From NCBI GenBank assembly GCA_034359265.1, contig CP136890.1, positions 38,283,501 through 38,347,500 on the forward strand: 64,000 nt of DNA, given 5' to 3'. Shown in pieces: positions 10,001-18,201 of the stretch. The notes under the pieces were generated by a model, which saw nothing but the letters and a program-made list of their open reading frames with translations, ran no database searches and had not been told where the DNA came from. The position numbers and the translations under genes were made by a program. Within the stretch, counting starts at the first letter, position 1. Each line of letters starts with the position of its first letter. The DNA is from Canna indica. Its lineage: Eukaryota > Streptophyta > Magnoliopsida > Zingiberales > Cannaceae.

Positions 10001-12002
10001 ATGTGCCTAATCTAAGGGGGTGTTTGGTAGCCAAGCTTTTTCTAGCTTTTCATTTCTGAAATGACATTTAAGCTTTTGGAAGAGCATTTGGTGAAAAATT
10101 TTAATCGGCTTTTCAGTTCACCAAATGTCATTTATCACCCAAAAGCAAAAGCTAGTAGAGTGAACAGCTAACAGTTACAAACAACTGTGCCAAAATGCCC
10201 AAGTAATGCAGACTGTTTATAATTGTAGCCTTAATTTTATTCCGTTCAGATGCAGAAATATATCGGCTAAAATTCTGAGAAGTTTTATGTTAAAGAACTA
10301 CATGGGAGAAGACAAGGATGATAGAACAGAATTTAATACTCTAATTCACTAATTGTTAGACGAAAAATAGAAAAATCTCTGTTTTGACCATAAGTTAATG
10401 TTAATACTGGTCCACATTCAAGAATCCTTATGTATTTAAGCTAATGTTAATACTTAACACTACCAATTCAAGCAGAGCTCTTGTACTCTAGTACTCCAGA
10501 ATCTCTAGGAGCATTTGGGGAAAAGGTGTTGGATTGAGCAAAGCAAGCAGTGCAAGTAATTAGAATTACACCCAACCTGATAAGTAGTTTATTAACTTGA
10601 TAAGTTTTAACTAGTAGGCTAAAATGATTAAGTCAATGACGGTACAACCATTAAGCATTATTAATCAATACAACTATCTTCATGCAACAATCTTGATAAG
10701 TTTGAATTCACAACATACATGCAACCTAATTTCATAAATATTCATTTCAATAATCTACTCAGTATGTACCTCGTCTAAGCCACACAGGCTGTTAACTATT
10801 ATAGCCATTTCTGCTAGTTGGTCTGGATGACAATATTTTGGGATCATTTGACATGGGTTATATTACAGAACTCTACCAGATATCAGTTGGCTAACCTCAT
10901 TGGTTTATTCTCATATCAAAGACCAACCAGACCATTAATCTTCTAAAGTCTAAACTACAAATTCAGATGTGGGGTATGACCAAAATCCGAATCTAAATCC
11001 GTTACTTCAAAAAATACAAATCACCAAAGAAATACATTAAATTCGTAGACTCATCGTCAACAATGCCACAAGCAGCATTTTTTTTTTTTTTGAAAATAAG
11101 CACTGTATTCAATTCAGGTAAGGAATGGAATACAAAGGGGGGAGATAGAGGAAAACAAAAAAAAACAAAAAACAAAAAACAAAAACAAAACAAACATACA
11201 AACAGACCCACAAGCAGCATTGGTGGAAGTCACATGAAGCATAAAATACTAGAGCTGAACAATTGTTGATCAAGTCAGGTGATATTAATTTATCAAAGAA
11301 AAAGGCCGTGAGTCTTACATTCTTAAAAAGCGTGTTCAGGATCGCCTCTGCATTAGGGGTGGCAATGACAGGCAAGTCGGGAAGCATTTTTGAGAGGGGA
11401 GTCAAGGTTTTGACATGGCAGTGGTCATCAAGGCTCTGTGTGATCAGCAACAGGTCAAGCTCAGGAAGGTCCTGCAGCTGCCTTAGGAAACTAATCAGAG
11501 TCAGAATCATCACCACCATCTTTCTCTATTAACAAAAGGAGAAATCATCATGATTCATGATCACCTTAAAGGTCCGCAGAAATTTCTTAGCTCCATCGTA
11601 GAGCCAAGGCAGCCCAAAGTTCAAGTTGCCCACCAGGATCGGGTCCACCAAGATCTTGACCCCGCTCACATCCCACAACCAGCTGTTACTCTAATTAAAG
11701 GTAGCAAACGATTTAGATAGATAGATAAATAAATAGATAGATAGATAGATATATATATAGAGAGAGAGAGAGAGAGAAAAAAAAACCTCTAGATGCGTGA
11801 GCTTGATGGGATCGACGGTTTGCGTGACTGCAGCAGAGGCCGCCGGAGAGGATGAACCGTGTCTTCCTCGAATGGAGAAGAAATTTCTTTTGGGCGTGAA
11901 ACGGATGGAAGGGTGGAGAGCAGAGGATGGAGGACAGAATAGGGAAGCTCTGGTTGTGATGATGGTGGCGGCAGTAGGGAGGACAAGGCCGTGAAGCGCC
12001 AT
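4092..12002 (-). CDS. Plant metallo-hydrolase (metallo-beta-lactamase fold), 7 exons
   Basis: A predicted 331-residue protein of the metallo-hydrolase/oxidoreductase superfamily, like Arabidopsis At1g25375 as I recall that family. Exons in gene order are 12002-11787, 11690-11565, 11477-11319, 9464-9346, 9225-9034, 8953-8863 and 4184-4092. All introns are GT-AG, all phases agree and there is no internal stop. Residues 1-60 are rich in S, T, A and R and suggest a plastid transit peptide (inference). The core shows DVSGVKILVDPILVGNLNFG, the metal-site-like LLITQSLDDHCH, LPVIATPNAEAIL, CATAGPILGPPWQRPENG and SCLTLYYEPHCVYDHSFLEN. The last exon, ending LEPTPGVPLEIPMASVVS, joins in frame across a 4678-bp intron. 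The chosen start, CCCATGGCG, has a good plant context and gives a transit-like N-terminus; an in-frame ATG at 12113 would add 37 residues. Substrate unknown. The hAT element has displaced its upstream region. Confidence 0.87.
4913..5361. mobile_element. hAT-like MITE, rich in AACCGAAACCG motifs
   Basis: It begins TAGGGATGGCAACGGTTCG and ends in the inverted sequence TTACCACCCCCTA. These are the termini seen in non-autonomous plant hAT elements (TAGGGGTGGCAA type). The interior consists of repeated CCGAAACC and GGTTAATCG motifs in both orientations. I could not find an 8-bp target duplication, so it is degraded or its edges are off by a few bases. Confidence 0.55.
5385..6460. mobile_element. 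Pack-MULE-like element with ~200-bp inverted repeats
   Basis: The left arm (~5385-5605) and right arm (~6235-6460) are long inverted repeats. The left arm reversed reads GAGGGGATCGAAGAGAGC, then GGGATTTAGGGATA, then TTTTTAATAACTTCATAT and CTTGGGGTA. The right arm reads GAGGGGATCGAAGAGAGC, GGGATTTAGGGATA, TTTTTAATAACTGTATAT and CTTGGGGTA in the same order. Between them lies ~630 bp of less AT-rich sequence with codon-like content. Long TIRs around non-transposase sequence is the Pack-MULE layout. I found no clear 9-bp target duplication. Confidence 0.6.
5605..6110 (+). pseudogene. Captured gene fragment inside the Pack-MULE-like element
   Basis: In the plus strand the interior reads as coding-like peptide broken by stops and frame changes: NEIQFTKFEYNGFAIGYKTP, then TFGANFSVAIIPPFPRRSLP, later MEMHFIDGVMALLA and KLEENPTREVFVKMLLREED. 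The composition differs from the flanking AT-rich arms. I do not recognise the parent gene. A protein search with these pieces against plant proteomes should find it. Confidence 0.4.
6895..6940 (+). repeat. Tandem repeat of a 16-bp unit
   Basis: ACTTACAACACCATAA is present twice in full and once truncated to 14 bp, end to end. Confidence 0.9.
9465..11318 (-). other. Intron 3 of the metallo-hydrolase gene
   Basis: A 1854-bp intron in phase 0, from GTAAGA to CATACAG. The acceptor was chosen because the other candidate, TGTGCAG just upstream, puts the next exon out of frame. It contains one MITE-like foldback (~10016-10170) and an A/T-rich stretch with an 11-base T run and A-rich AAACAAAA repeats at ~11083-11195. 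No other coding content is visible. Confidence 0.7.
10016..10170. repeat. MITE-like foldback in intron 3
   Basis: It begins GGGGGTGTTTGGTAGCCAAG. The outer arms share AGCTTTT...CTAGCTTTT in opposite orientations. The centre has GCATTTGGTGAA and TTCACCAAATG as an 11-bp stem around a 21-nt loop. This looks like a short non-autonomous element. The right border is not defined and I see no clear target duplication. Confidence 0.4.
11701..11781. repeat. GATA/GA microsatellite and A tract in intron 1
   Basis: AGATAGATAGATAAATAAATAGATA-type repeats grade into TATATA, then GAGAGA, then an A run that abuts the first splice donor. On the gene strand the A run forms the T-rich start of the intron (GTTTTTTTT). 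Confidence 0.85.
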
Positions 12003-12115
12003 GGGAGTCGTATCCAAAAGAGGGGTTTTGGTGGCGGCCACTAGCATTTGCAGGGCAGCATCTCTTTGTACGACCGGGTAATTTGCGTGGCTTTTCGACC
12101 GCCAGCGCAACAACG

Positions 12116-12123
12116 GTTGTGGC
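12116..12123. repeat. Left target site duplication of the hAT element
   Basis: GTTGTGGC, identical to the 8 bp at 16414-16421 directly after the element. Eight base pairs is the diagnostic length for hAT insertion. Confidence 0.95.
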
Positions 12124-12484
12124 TAGGGCGGTCCAAAATTCGGATTACACCGAATCGAACCGAAAAACCGAACCGAATTTTTTGGTTCGGTTCAGGTTGA
12201 GAGATTGTAGGTTAGGTTCGAGACCCGAACCGAACCGAACCGAACTGAAATATGGTGTTCGGTTCGGATCCGGTTCCCGAAATTTGGGAACCGATCCGAA
12301 CCGAAAACCGAAATAAATAAAAATATATATTACCCGAACCGACTCGAGTCGCCCACTCGCCCGCGGCCCACCCTACTCAATACTCATCTCTCCCGACTCC
12401 CGAGTCCCAACCCTCGACTCCTCTTCGTCGTCTTCGATCCCACCATCCCCCTAGGTCATCTTCGTCGATCTCCCACTCCGGCGC

Positions 12485-12655
12485 CTTCTCGAGTCCAGAT
12501 CCTCTATTCCGGCGCCTTCCCGAGTCCCGACCCTCCACTCCGGCGCCTTCCCGAGTCCCGACCCTCCACTCCGACGCCTTCCCGAGTCCCGACCCTCCAC
12601 TCCGACGCCTTCCCGAGTCCCGACCCTCCACTCCGGCGCCTTCCGGCTTCCTCCA
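12485..12655 (+). repeat. ~31-bp tandem repeats in the hAT leader
   Basis: Four to five copies of a unit like GCCTTCCCGAGTCCCGACCC followed by TCCACTCCGGC, differing mainly at CGGC/CGAC. They lie in the transcribed leader just before a probable donor CACT|GTAAGT. Confidence 0.85.
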
Positions 12656-12694
12656 CTCCGACTGACGGCCCAGCGTCTCAATCGATCTCTCACT

Positions 12695-13239
12695 GTAAGT
12701 CTCTGTCGAATCCACCTTCCAATCTTTCCATTGATTCCCTGTTGATTCTTTGGAAGAATGAGGCACATTTTCCTCTTCCATCGTGTAATCGTGTTTATGA
12801 AATTATGGTGCTTCTGAAAATTTTAGTGGTTGTCTACTTGTCTAGTTGATAATTGATACTTGATAGTTGATAGTTAAAAATATTATATCAGACTGAAATG
12901 ATTATTTTCCTTTATGTGTTTGTTGCAATTACTAAGATTAATATGTGTTTACTGTAATATGCTAAAAGAGGATTAATTACTAAGATTACTAATATTGTAG
13001 TTTTATTGTCATATTGTTGCAATTACTAAGATTAATTACTAAGATCCCAACTACATTAGCTAAAAAAACTAGATTCTAGTTATAGAAGAACAAAGAAGAT
13101 TTAGAGAACTATTATAGTGATGTGATTCTGTTTTAGCAATTAAAAATAAACTATACCTTAATGATAGCATTTAGCATAACTATTCATTTATGTGTTTGTT
13201 GCAATTACTAAGATTAATATGTAACTTTATTTTGCATAG
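12695..13239 (+). other. Probable 5'-UTR intron of the hAT transposase gene
   Basis: The GTAAGT donor follows the repeat-rich leader, and the acceptor TTTTGCATAG ends exactly at the transposase ATG. The interval is AT-rich and contains direct repeats of TTGCAATTACTAAGATTAAT (near 12925, 13018 and 13199), none coding. Confidence 0.55.
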
Positions 13240-15500
13240 ATGGCAGAAGAAACATCCCCTAATGTTGATATTGGTGTCGAAGTCCTCGAGAACTCTAATA
13301 ATTTCATTGAGAGTTCAGGTTCGGGTTTAGGACCACCATCAAAGAAGAAAAAAATTATGAAACCACGAGCTGATGTGTGGAATCACTACACGAAATTTAG
13401 CAATAAGGAGCGAAAGTTGAAGTGTAAGTGTAACTATTGTGAGCAAGAGTATGCGTGCGACACGAAGCAGTGCGGTACTAGTACACTTAAGGCACACTTA
13501 GTGAAATGCTTTGAATATCCTCCTAATAAGGAAAAGCAACAAAAGAAGCAAACAGAAATTGGTTATACATCTAACTTGTCTGAATCAGGTCCTGGGTCGA
13601 ACATAATGAGCACATGGAGGTTTGATCAAGTTGCAACTAGAAAATCACTTGCACGGATGATTGTTAAGGATGAATATCCCTTTTCATGTGTTGATGGTGA
13701 AGGATTTAGGGATTTCTGTGCAACTGGAATGCCTAGGTTTCAAATTCCTTCTAGGCAAACTGTGAGTAGAGATTGTTATGAGTTGTATGTGGCAGAGAGG
13801 TTGAAAATGAAGAACATTTTGCAGTTGGAGTGTCAACGTGTTTGTTTGACTACAGATACGTGGACTTCTATTCAAAGAATCAATTATATGTGCATTACAG
13901 CTCATTTTATTGATCGGAAGTGGAAGGTGCAAAAGAAAATTCTGAACTTCTGTCCAATCAGTAGCCATAGAGGTGAGAACATTGGAAAGGCAATTGAGAA
14001 GTGTTTGAATGATTGGGGAATTGATAAGGTCATGACTATAACGGTTGATAATGCAAGCTCAAATGACACTGCTATTGCTTTTTTGAAGAAGAAAATAAAA
14101 AATTGGCCTGATGGATGTGTCATGAATAGTGAGTTCTTGCATATGCGATGCTTTGCTCATTGCATGAATTTGGTAGTTCAGGATGGTTTGAAGTTATCTA
14201 ATATGTCTCTCACTCATGTTCGGGAGGCCATCAGATACATTCGACAATCACCAGCTAGGCTTCAGAGATTTAAGACATGTGTTGAGAAAGAGAAAATTGA
14301 AAGTAAAGCTCTTTTGCGGCTTGATGTCCCCACGAGGTGGAATTCAACCTATCAAATGTTGGAGGTTGCTTTGAGGTTCGAAAGGGCCTTTGAGAGGTAT
14401 CACGAAGAGGATCCTTGTTTTGAAAGGGATCTTCTCGAGGGGGATGGTGGGGGGCGGCCTATGGATTTTGATTGGGTAATTCTAAAGGGTTTGGTTCAGA
14501 TGCTTCAGATTTTTTATCGAGTCACTTTGACTGTATCTGGAACGATATCTGCCACTTCTAATATCTATTTGCATGACATTAGCGAGATTGCAGCTCTTCT
14601 AAATGAATGGGTGTCTGATCGATCTCCCTATCCTGAGTTTCGGAAGATGGTAGTGAAGATGAAAGAGAAATGAGATAAGTATTGGGGAAATCCAGATAAA
14701 TTAAACTTCCTGATATTTTTTGCCATGATCCTTGATCCTCGATGTAAGTTTGGTTTGGCCGAGTTTGCACTTGAAGAGATGTTTGGGGAGGAGAAAACTA
14801 AACTTATTTCGAGGAAGATGAAGGATAAGTTTTTTGAACTCTTTAATGAATATTCCGAGAGGTTTAATAATGGGCAATTAAGGAGGATTCCTTCTGAGAT
14901 TTCAGGCTCTTCTAGTTCTCATGCTTCTAGCATGCAACCACCAAGTCTACCACGAGCACTAGTTGTGGATGTCACTTTTGGAACAAGAAGAACAATTGAA
15001 AAATATAAGCAGAAGAAGCAGATACTTGGTGTTGAAAGCAAGACAGAGTTAGACCGATATTGGGATGAGGATCCTGAAGCTGATGATGTTGATGTTCTAA
15101 AATGGTGGAGTGTCAATAGTGGGAGGTATCCTATTCTAGCTTCGATGTCACGAGAAATACTTGCAATTCCTATATCCACCGTGGCATCTGAATTTACTTT
15201 TAGCACGGGAGGTCGAGTTCTCGATGAGTTTCGGAGTTCATTGGCTCCTTCTATGGTGGAAGGACTTATTTGTCTTCAAGATTGGATTCGACTCAGAAAA
15301 GGAAAGCAAGTGGTAGACGATTTGGAAGAGGTTGAAAAATTACAAGAAGGTATATTTTGGATTAATAAGTTCTTTTAAGTTTTAATTATATTGGACTTGT
15401 TTTATTGTTTATAGTTTATACCGTATTGATGATTTCTTATTTTATTGTAGAGTTTGCGAAGATCGATTTTGCACCGCCTATCATCGACATTCCTAATTGA
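13240..15500 (+). pseudogene. hAT transposase (BED finger, C-terminal dimerisation), one nonsense codon
   Basis: A RICESLEEPER-like plant hAT transposase. Residues ~43-92 form a BED zinc finger (CKCNYCEQEY, then LKAHLVKC). The middle has LTTDTWTSIQRINYMCITAH and ITVDNASSNDTAI, which match the hAT catalytic region with RCFAHCMNLVV and VPTRWNSTYQML. The C-terminus has LKWWSVNSGRYPILASMSR and PISTVASEFTFSTGGR, the hAT dimerisation domain. A TGA at 14671-14673 (codon 478) interrupts the frame, and the same frame resumes straight after it, so this looks like one TGG-to-TGA change. A small 3' intron (15350-15450, GTATAT to TTGTAG) would end the protein in APPIIDIPN at 15500, giving 719 codons. Without splicing it would stop at 15378. 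Confidence 0.9.
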
Positions 15501-16400
15501 TCCAGTCATCTTCATAGCAAGGACTCAAGGAGCAATGATGGCTTTATTTTGTTGAATTTTATTTGGTTTGTTGGTTGGTAATGTTTTGCTACTTTATAAT
15601 GTTGGTGTCTAAGTGTTTTGAACTTGATTAGTGACTAGTGGTTGTCTAGTTGATACTTGAATACTTAATAGTTGATATAATATTTTGCTACTTGATAGTT
15701 GAGATAATGGTTGATAATGTTTGTAATAAGTAATTAAGTATTGGTATTTAGTATAGATAATTGATGCTAGTTACTACTTGATAAGTTGATAATATTGTTG
15801 CCTTAAAGTGTAAATGTGCATGTGTAGGTTCTATAATCAGGTTCTATCATTGCATGTACAGAATGTATCATGTTCAATTTTTTATGTATTCAAGTTTAAT
15901 TTCAATTTTTTACGAGTTCTATCATGTTTCTAATTTTCTATCATGTATTCATATTCAGTTTTTTTTTAATGAGTTGATCACTTGATCATGTTGGTTTCCA
16001 CCTCCTCTCATTTTTTTTCTCCTTTTCCACTCTCTGCTTGTTTTCTTTCTTTGTTTCTTCCCTTTCCATTTTATGCATAGAGACATAGAGTAACAAAGAT
16101 TCAAGGAAGCTTTCTTATAGTGTTTATATTTTTAAAGATTCAAGGAAGCTCATCATGGTACACCTCAATTCCAATCGATCCAAAAATATGAAACATTCCA
16201 GATTTTTCAACAGGATAACAACATTATTATAGTTGATTGTAAATTCGGTTTTTTTCGGGTTGAAACCGAACCGAACCGAACAATTTCGGTTCGGGTTAAA
16301 TCGGGTTAGAAATTGTTCGGTTCGGGTTCGGGTTGAATATTGGGTTTAAAAAAAATTCGGTTTGGGATTGTTCGGTTCGGTTCGGTTCGATTCGAACCGA
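15501..16400 (+). other. hAT 3' trailer and right subterminal repeats
   Basis: AT-rich untranslated DNA with repeated TTGATA/TAGTTGATA motifs (15630-15790). From 16240 it becomes dense in GGTTCGG/CCGAACC motifs that mirror the left end. Confidence 0.7.
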
Positions 16401-16413
16401 ATGGACAGGCCTA

Positions 16414-16421
16414 GTTGTGGC
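16414..16421. repeat. Right target site duplication of the hAT element
   Basis: GTTGTGGC, identical to the left copy. The sequence beyond it (CGCGAAAAGG) would have been contiguous with the host gene's upstream region before insertion. Confidence 0.95.
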
Positions 16422-17309
16422 CGCGAAAAGGTAGAAAGCCTCACGATTAAAAGCCGGAATAAATAAATAAAGCAAATTACCCGTTAATTGATTTCATTTC
16501 GACCACAACTTGGAAAAGAAAAGAAAAGTGGGAACTACACCAAATATCCAACCGAAATACGTGTAGCAAACGAGTACTTAGAAAAAAAAATTATTTATCA
16601 ATTTATTATTGACTTCAAAATTTTAAAATTATCAATTTCATCTCAAAATCTGTTATCTGTCTCCCAATTAATTCTTCATTAACTTTCCATCACAAAGTAT
16701 TGACATAGTAAACCATTAAAAATTATTAAAATAATATATTTTTTCCTTTTTTTTTCTTTTCCTTTTTCACTTCTCTCCTCCTCTCTCATTCTCTCTTTGG
16801 CAAACTACTCACCTCACATCTTATAGTCTTCCTTTTTCTCACTCACCTCTTCCTCTTCTTCTTCTCAAGCTATCCTCTTAAGCAAACTAAATGGAGAATG
16901 AAGATAGGGAGGGAAAGAAAGTAAGATAGTTTGTCTAATCTAAGATAACGAGGACTAGAAAAGAAAATGAAAAAAATAAAGAATAAATGAAGAGAATTAG
17001 AAGAGGGGAAAGAAGGGAGAGGAGGTGAAGTAGTTTAAAGATGAAGAATGATATAGAAAGAATGATACCATCAATTTGAGATGAAATCAGAGGAAGATGA
17101 AAAAAAGAAAAATAATAATAAAAGAAATAAAGTAATGGTAAAACTAATATGAGAGAAAATCAAAATATTGGGGATCAAGTTAAAGATATTTTGAACCATG
17201 TTCATGTGTCTTAACGGTGAGATTGGTTTAGTGTAGTTCATATCAATATTATGTAATAAAAGATTAACGGCATGATCAATTGTGAGTTATATTAAAAGTT
17301 TTTTTTAGG
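16422..17309. other. Displaced upstream region of the host gene; skewed foldback
   Basis: No gene seen. The first part is the pre-insertion upstream or promoter region of the metallo-hydrolase gene. From ~16735 to 16880 the plus strand is almost all pyrimidine (CTCTCCTCCTCTC, CTCTTCCTCTTCTTCTTC); from ~16890 to 17160 it is almost all purine (GAAGAGAATTAGAAGAGG, GGGAGAGGAGGTGAAG). The two halves are imperfectly inverted copies sharing GAGGTGA(A)GTAGTTT. Confidence 0.5.
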
Positions 17310-17545
17310 GTAAATACCTAAATACATCCTCAACTTTCGATATTTTTTGATTTGTATCTAAATCGGAAATAATACTCAATTACATCCTCAACTTTGATAT
17401 TGGTCTCAATTATATCCTCCCGTCATCTCTCCGTCGTTTTTCCGTTAATTGCATGACGTGGCATGCTCACGTGGAATAAATTAATATTTTTTTTACATCT
17501 CATTAAAAATAATATATTTTTTTTAAAAAAAGATTCCACGTCACC
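17310..17545 (+). repeat. Left TIR of the MULE
   Basis: Contains ACATCCTCAACTTTCGATA and a second internal copy, ACATCCTCAACTTTGATA. Relative to the right TIR it keeps ~70 bp around the TTAATTGCATGACGTGGCAT segment that the right end lacks. Confidence 0.75.
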
Positions 17546-18201
17546 TTGTTGCCCCACTTAAAAAATAAAAAACTCGATTGTTGCCCCACTCTTACTCGAC
17601 TACTGCCCCACAGTGAAGCCGCATCGAGGGCGACTTCAATTGGCGAGTTGATTTGAAGTTTTCTCCGACGTCTCCGGCGAAGTTGTCCGGCGAGTGATCG
17701 TTCCAGACATTCCCCACGTCTCCGGCGACTGTTCGTTCCAGAATGATGGTGCATGGCAACCAGTCGTTGCGGCGTTCTACTCGTCGTCGCAAAACAGTTC
17801 TTCCTCCGAAATGAGATACTTCATCTACTTCCAAACCAGTAATTTCTTAGTATTTTGCTTCATAATTAATTGGATTCATTGTTTTAGGGGTTTGATATCA
17901 AATTTAGGGTTTCCGATGGTTTGTTGAATCTGTAATTAGGGTTTTATAGATAAATGCTATGATTGTTTCCTTTTTCACTTTTTTTCGTCTTCTATTGCAT
18001 TTTGTTTCATGTTTCATTGGCCCGAAACCTGAATGTTTTATGTTTAAGATATTACTTCATGTTTCATGTTTCAAATAGTTGCATGTTGTTTAGTTTCTGC
18101 GTTTTGTTTAGGTTCATGTTACTTCATATAGTAGTAGCTCAGATATTGGAAAGAGGAAGGCAAAGGCAGTCAATCTTGTTAAAAAACCAGAACCTGTTGG
18201 T
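17546..18201 (+). other. MULE 5' leader
   Basis: A moderately GC-rich leader containing two copies of an ACGTCTCCGGCGA-type motif (17668, 17718), followed by T-rich DNA. I see no convincing ORF. A coding start upstream of 18202 is possible, because a CAGATATTGGAAAGAGGAAGG copy at 18137 resembles the coding CAGATGATATGGAAAGATAT at 18238. Confidence 0.45.

Larger units (their letters stand above)
12124..16413 (+). mobile_element. Complete hAT transposon (4290 bp)
   Basis: It is flanked by perfect 8-bp duplications GTTGTGGC. The left end TAGGGCGGTCCA and the inverted right end TAGGCCTGTCCA match at 10 of 12 positions. Both subterminal zones are packed with GGTTCGG and CCGAACC motifs (12140-12310 and 16245-16400), the likely transposase binding sites. 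Inside are a leader with a probable intron, one large transposase gene and an AT-rich trailer. The insertion lies ~120 bp upstream of the metallo-hydrolase start codon, in the opposite orientation. Its only visible lesion is one nonsense codon, so it is probably young. Confidence 0.93.

Noticed and set aside
12377..12781. Minus-strand ORFs of 105-134 codons with repeated GRDSGRRRSGGSGL
   Set aside because: Direct translation of the ~31-bp tandem repeats in the hAT leader; antisense to the transposase and repetitive.
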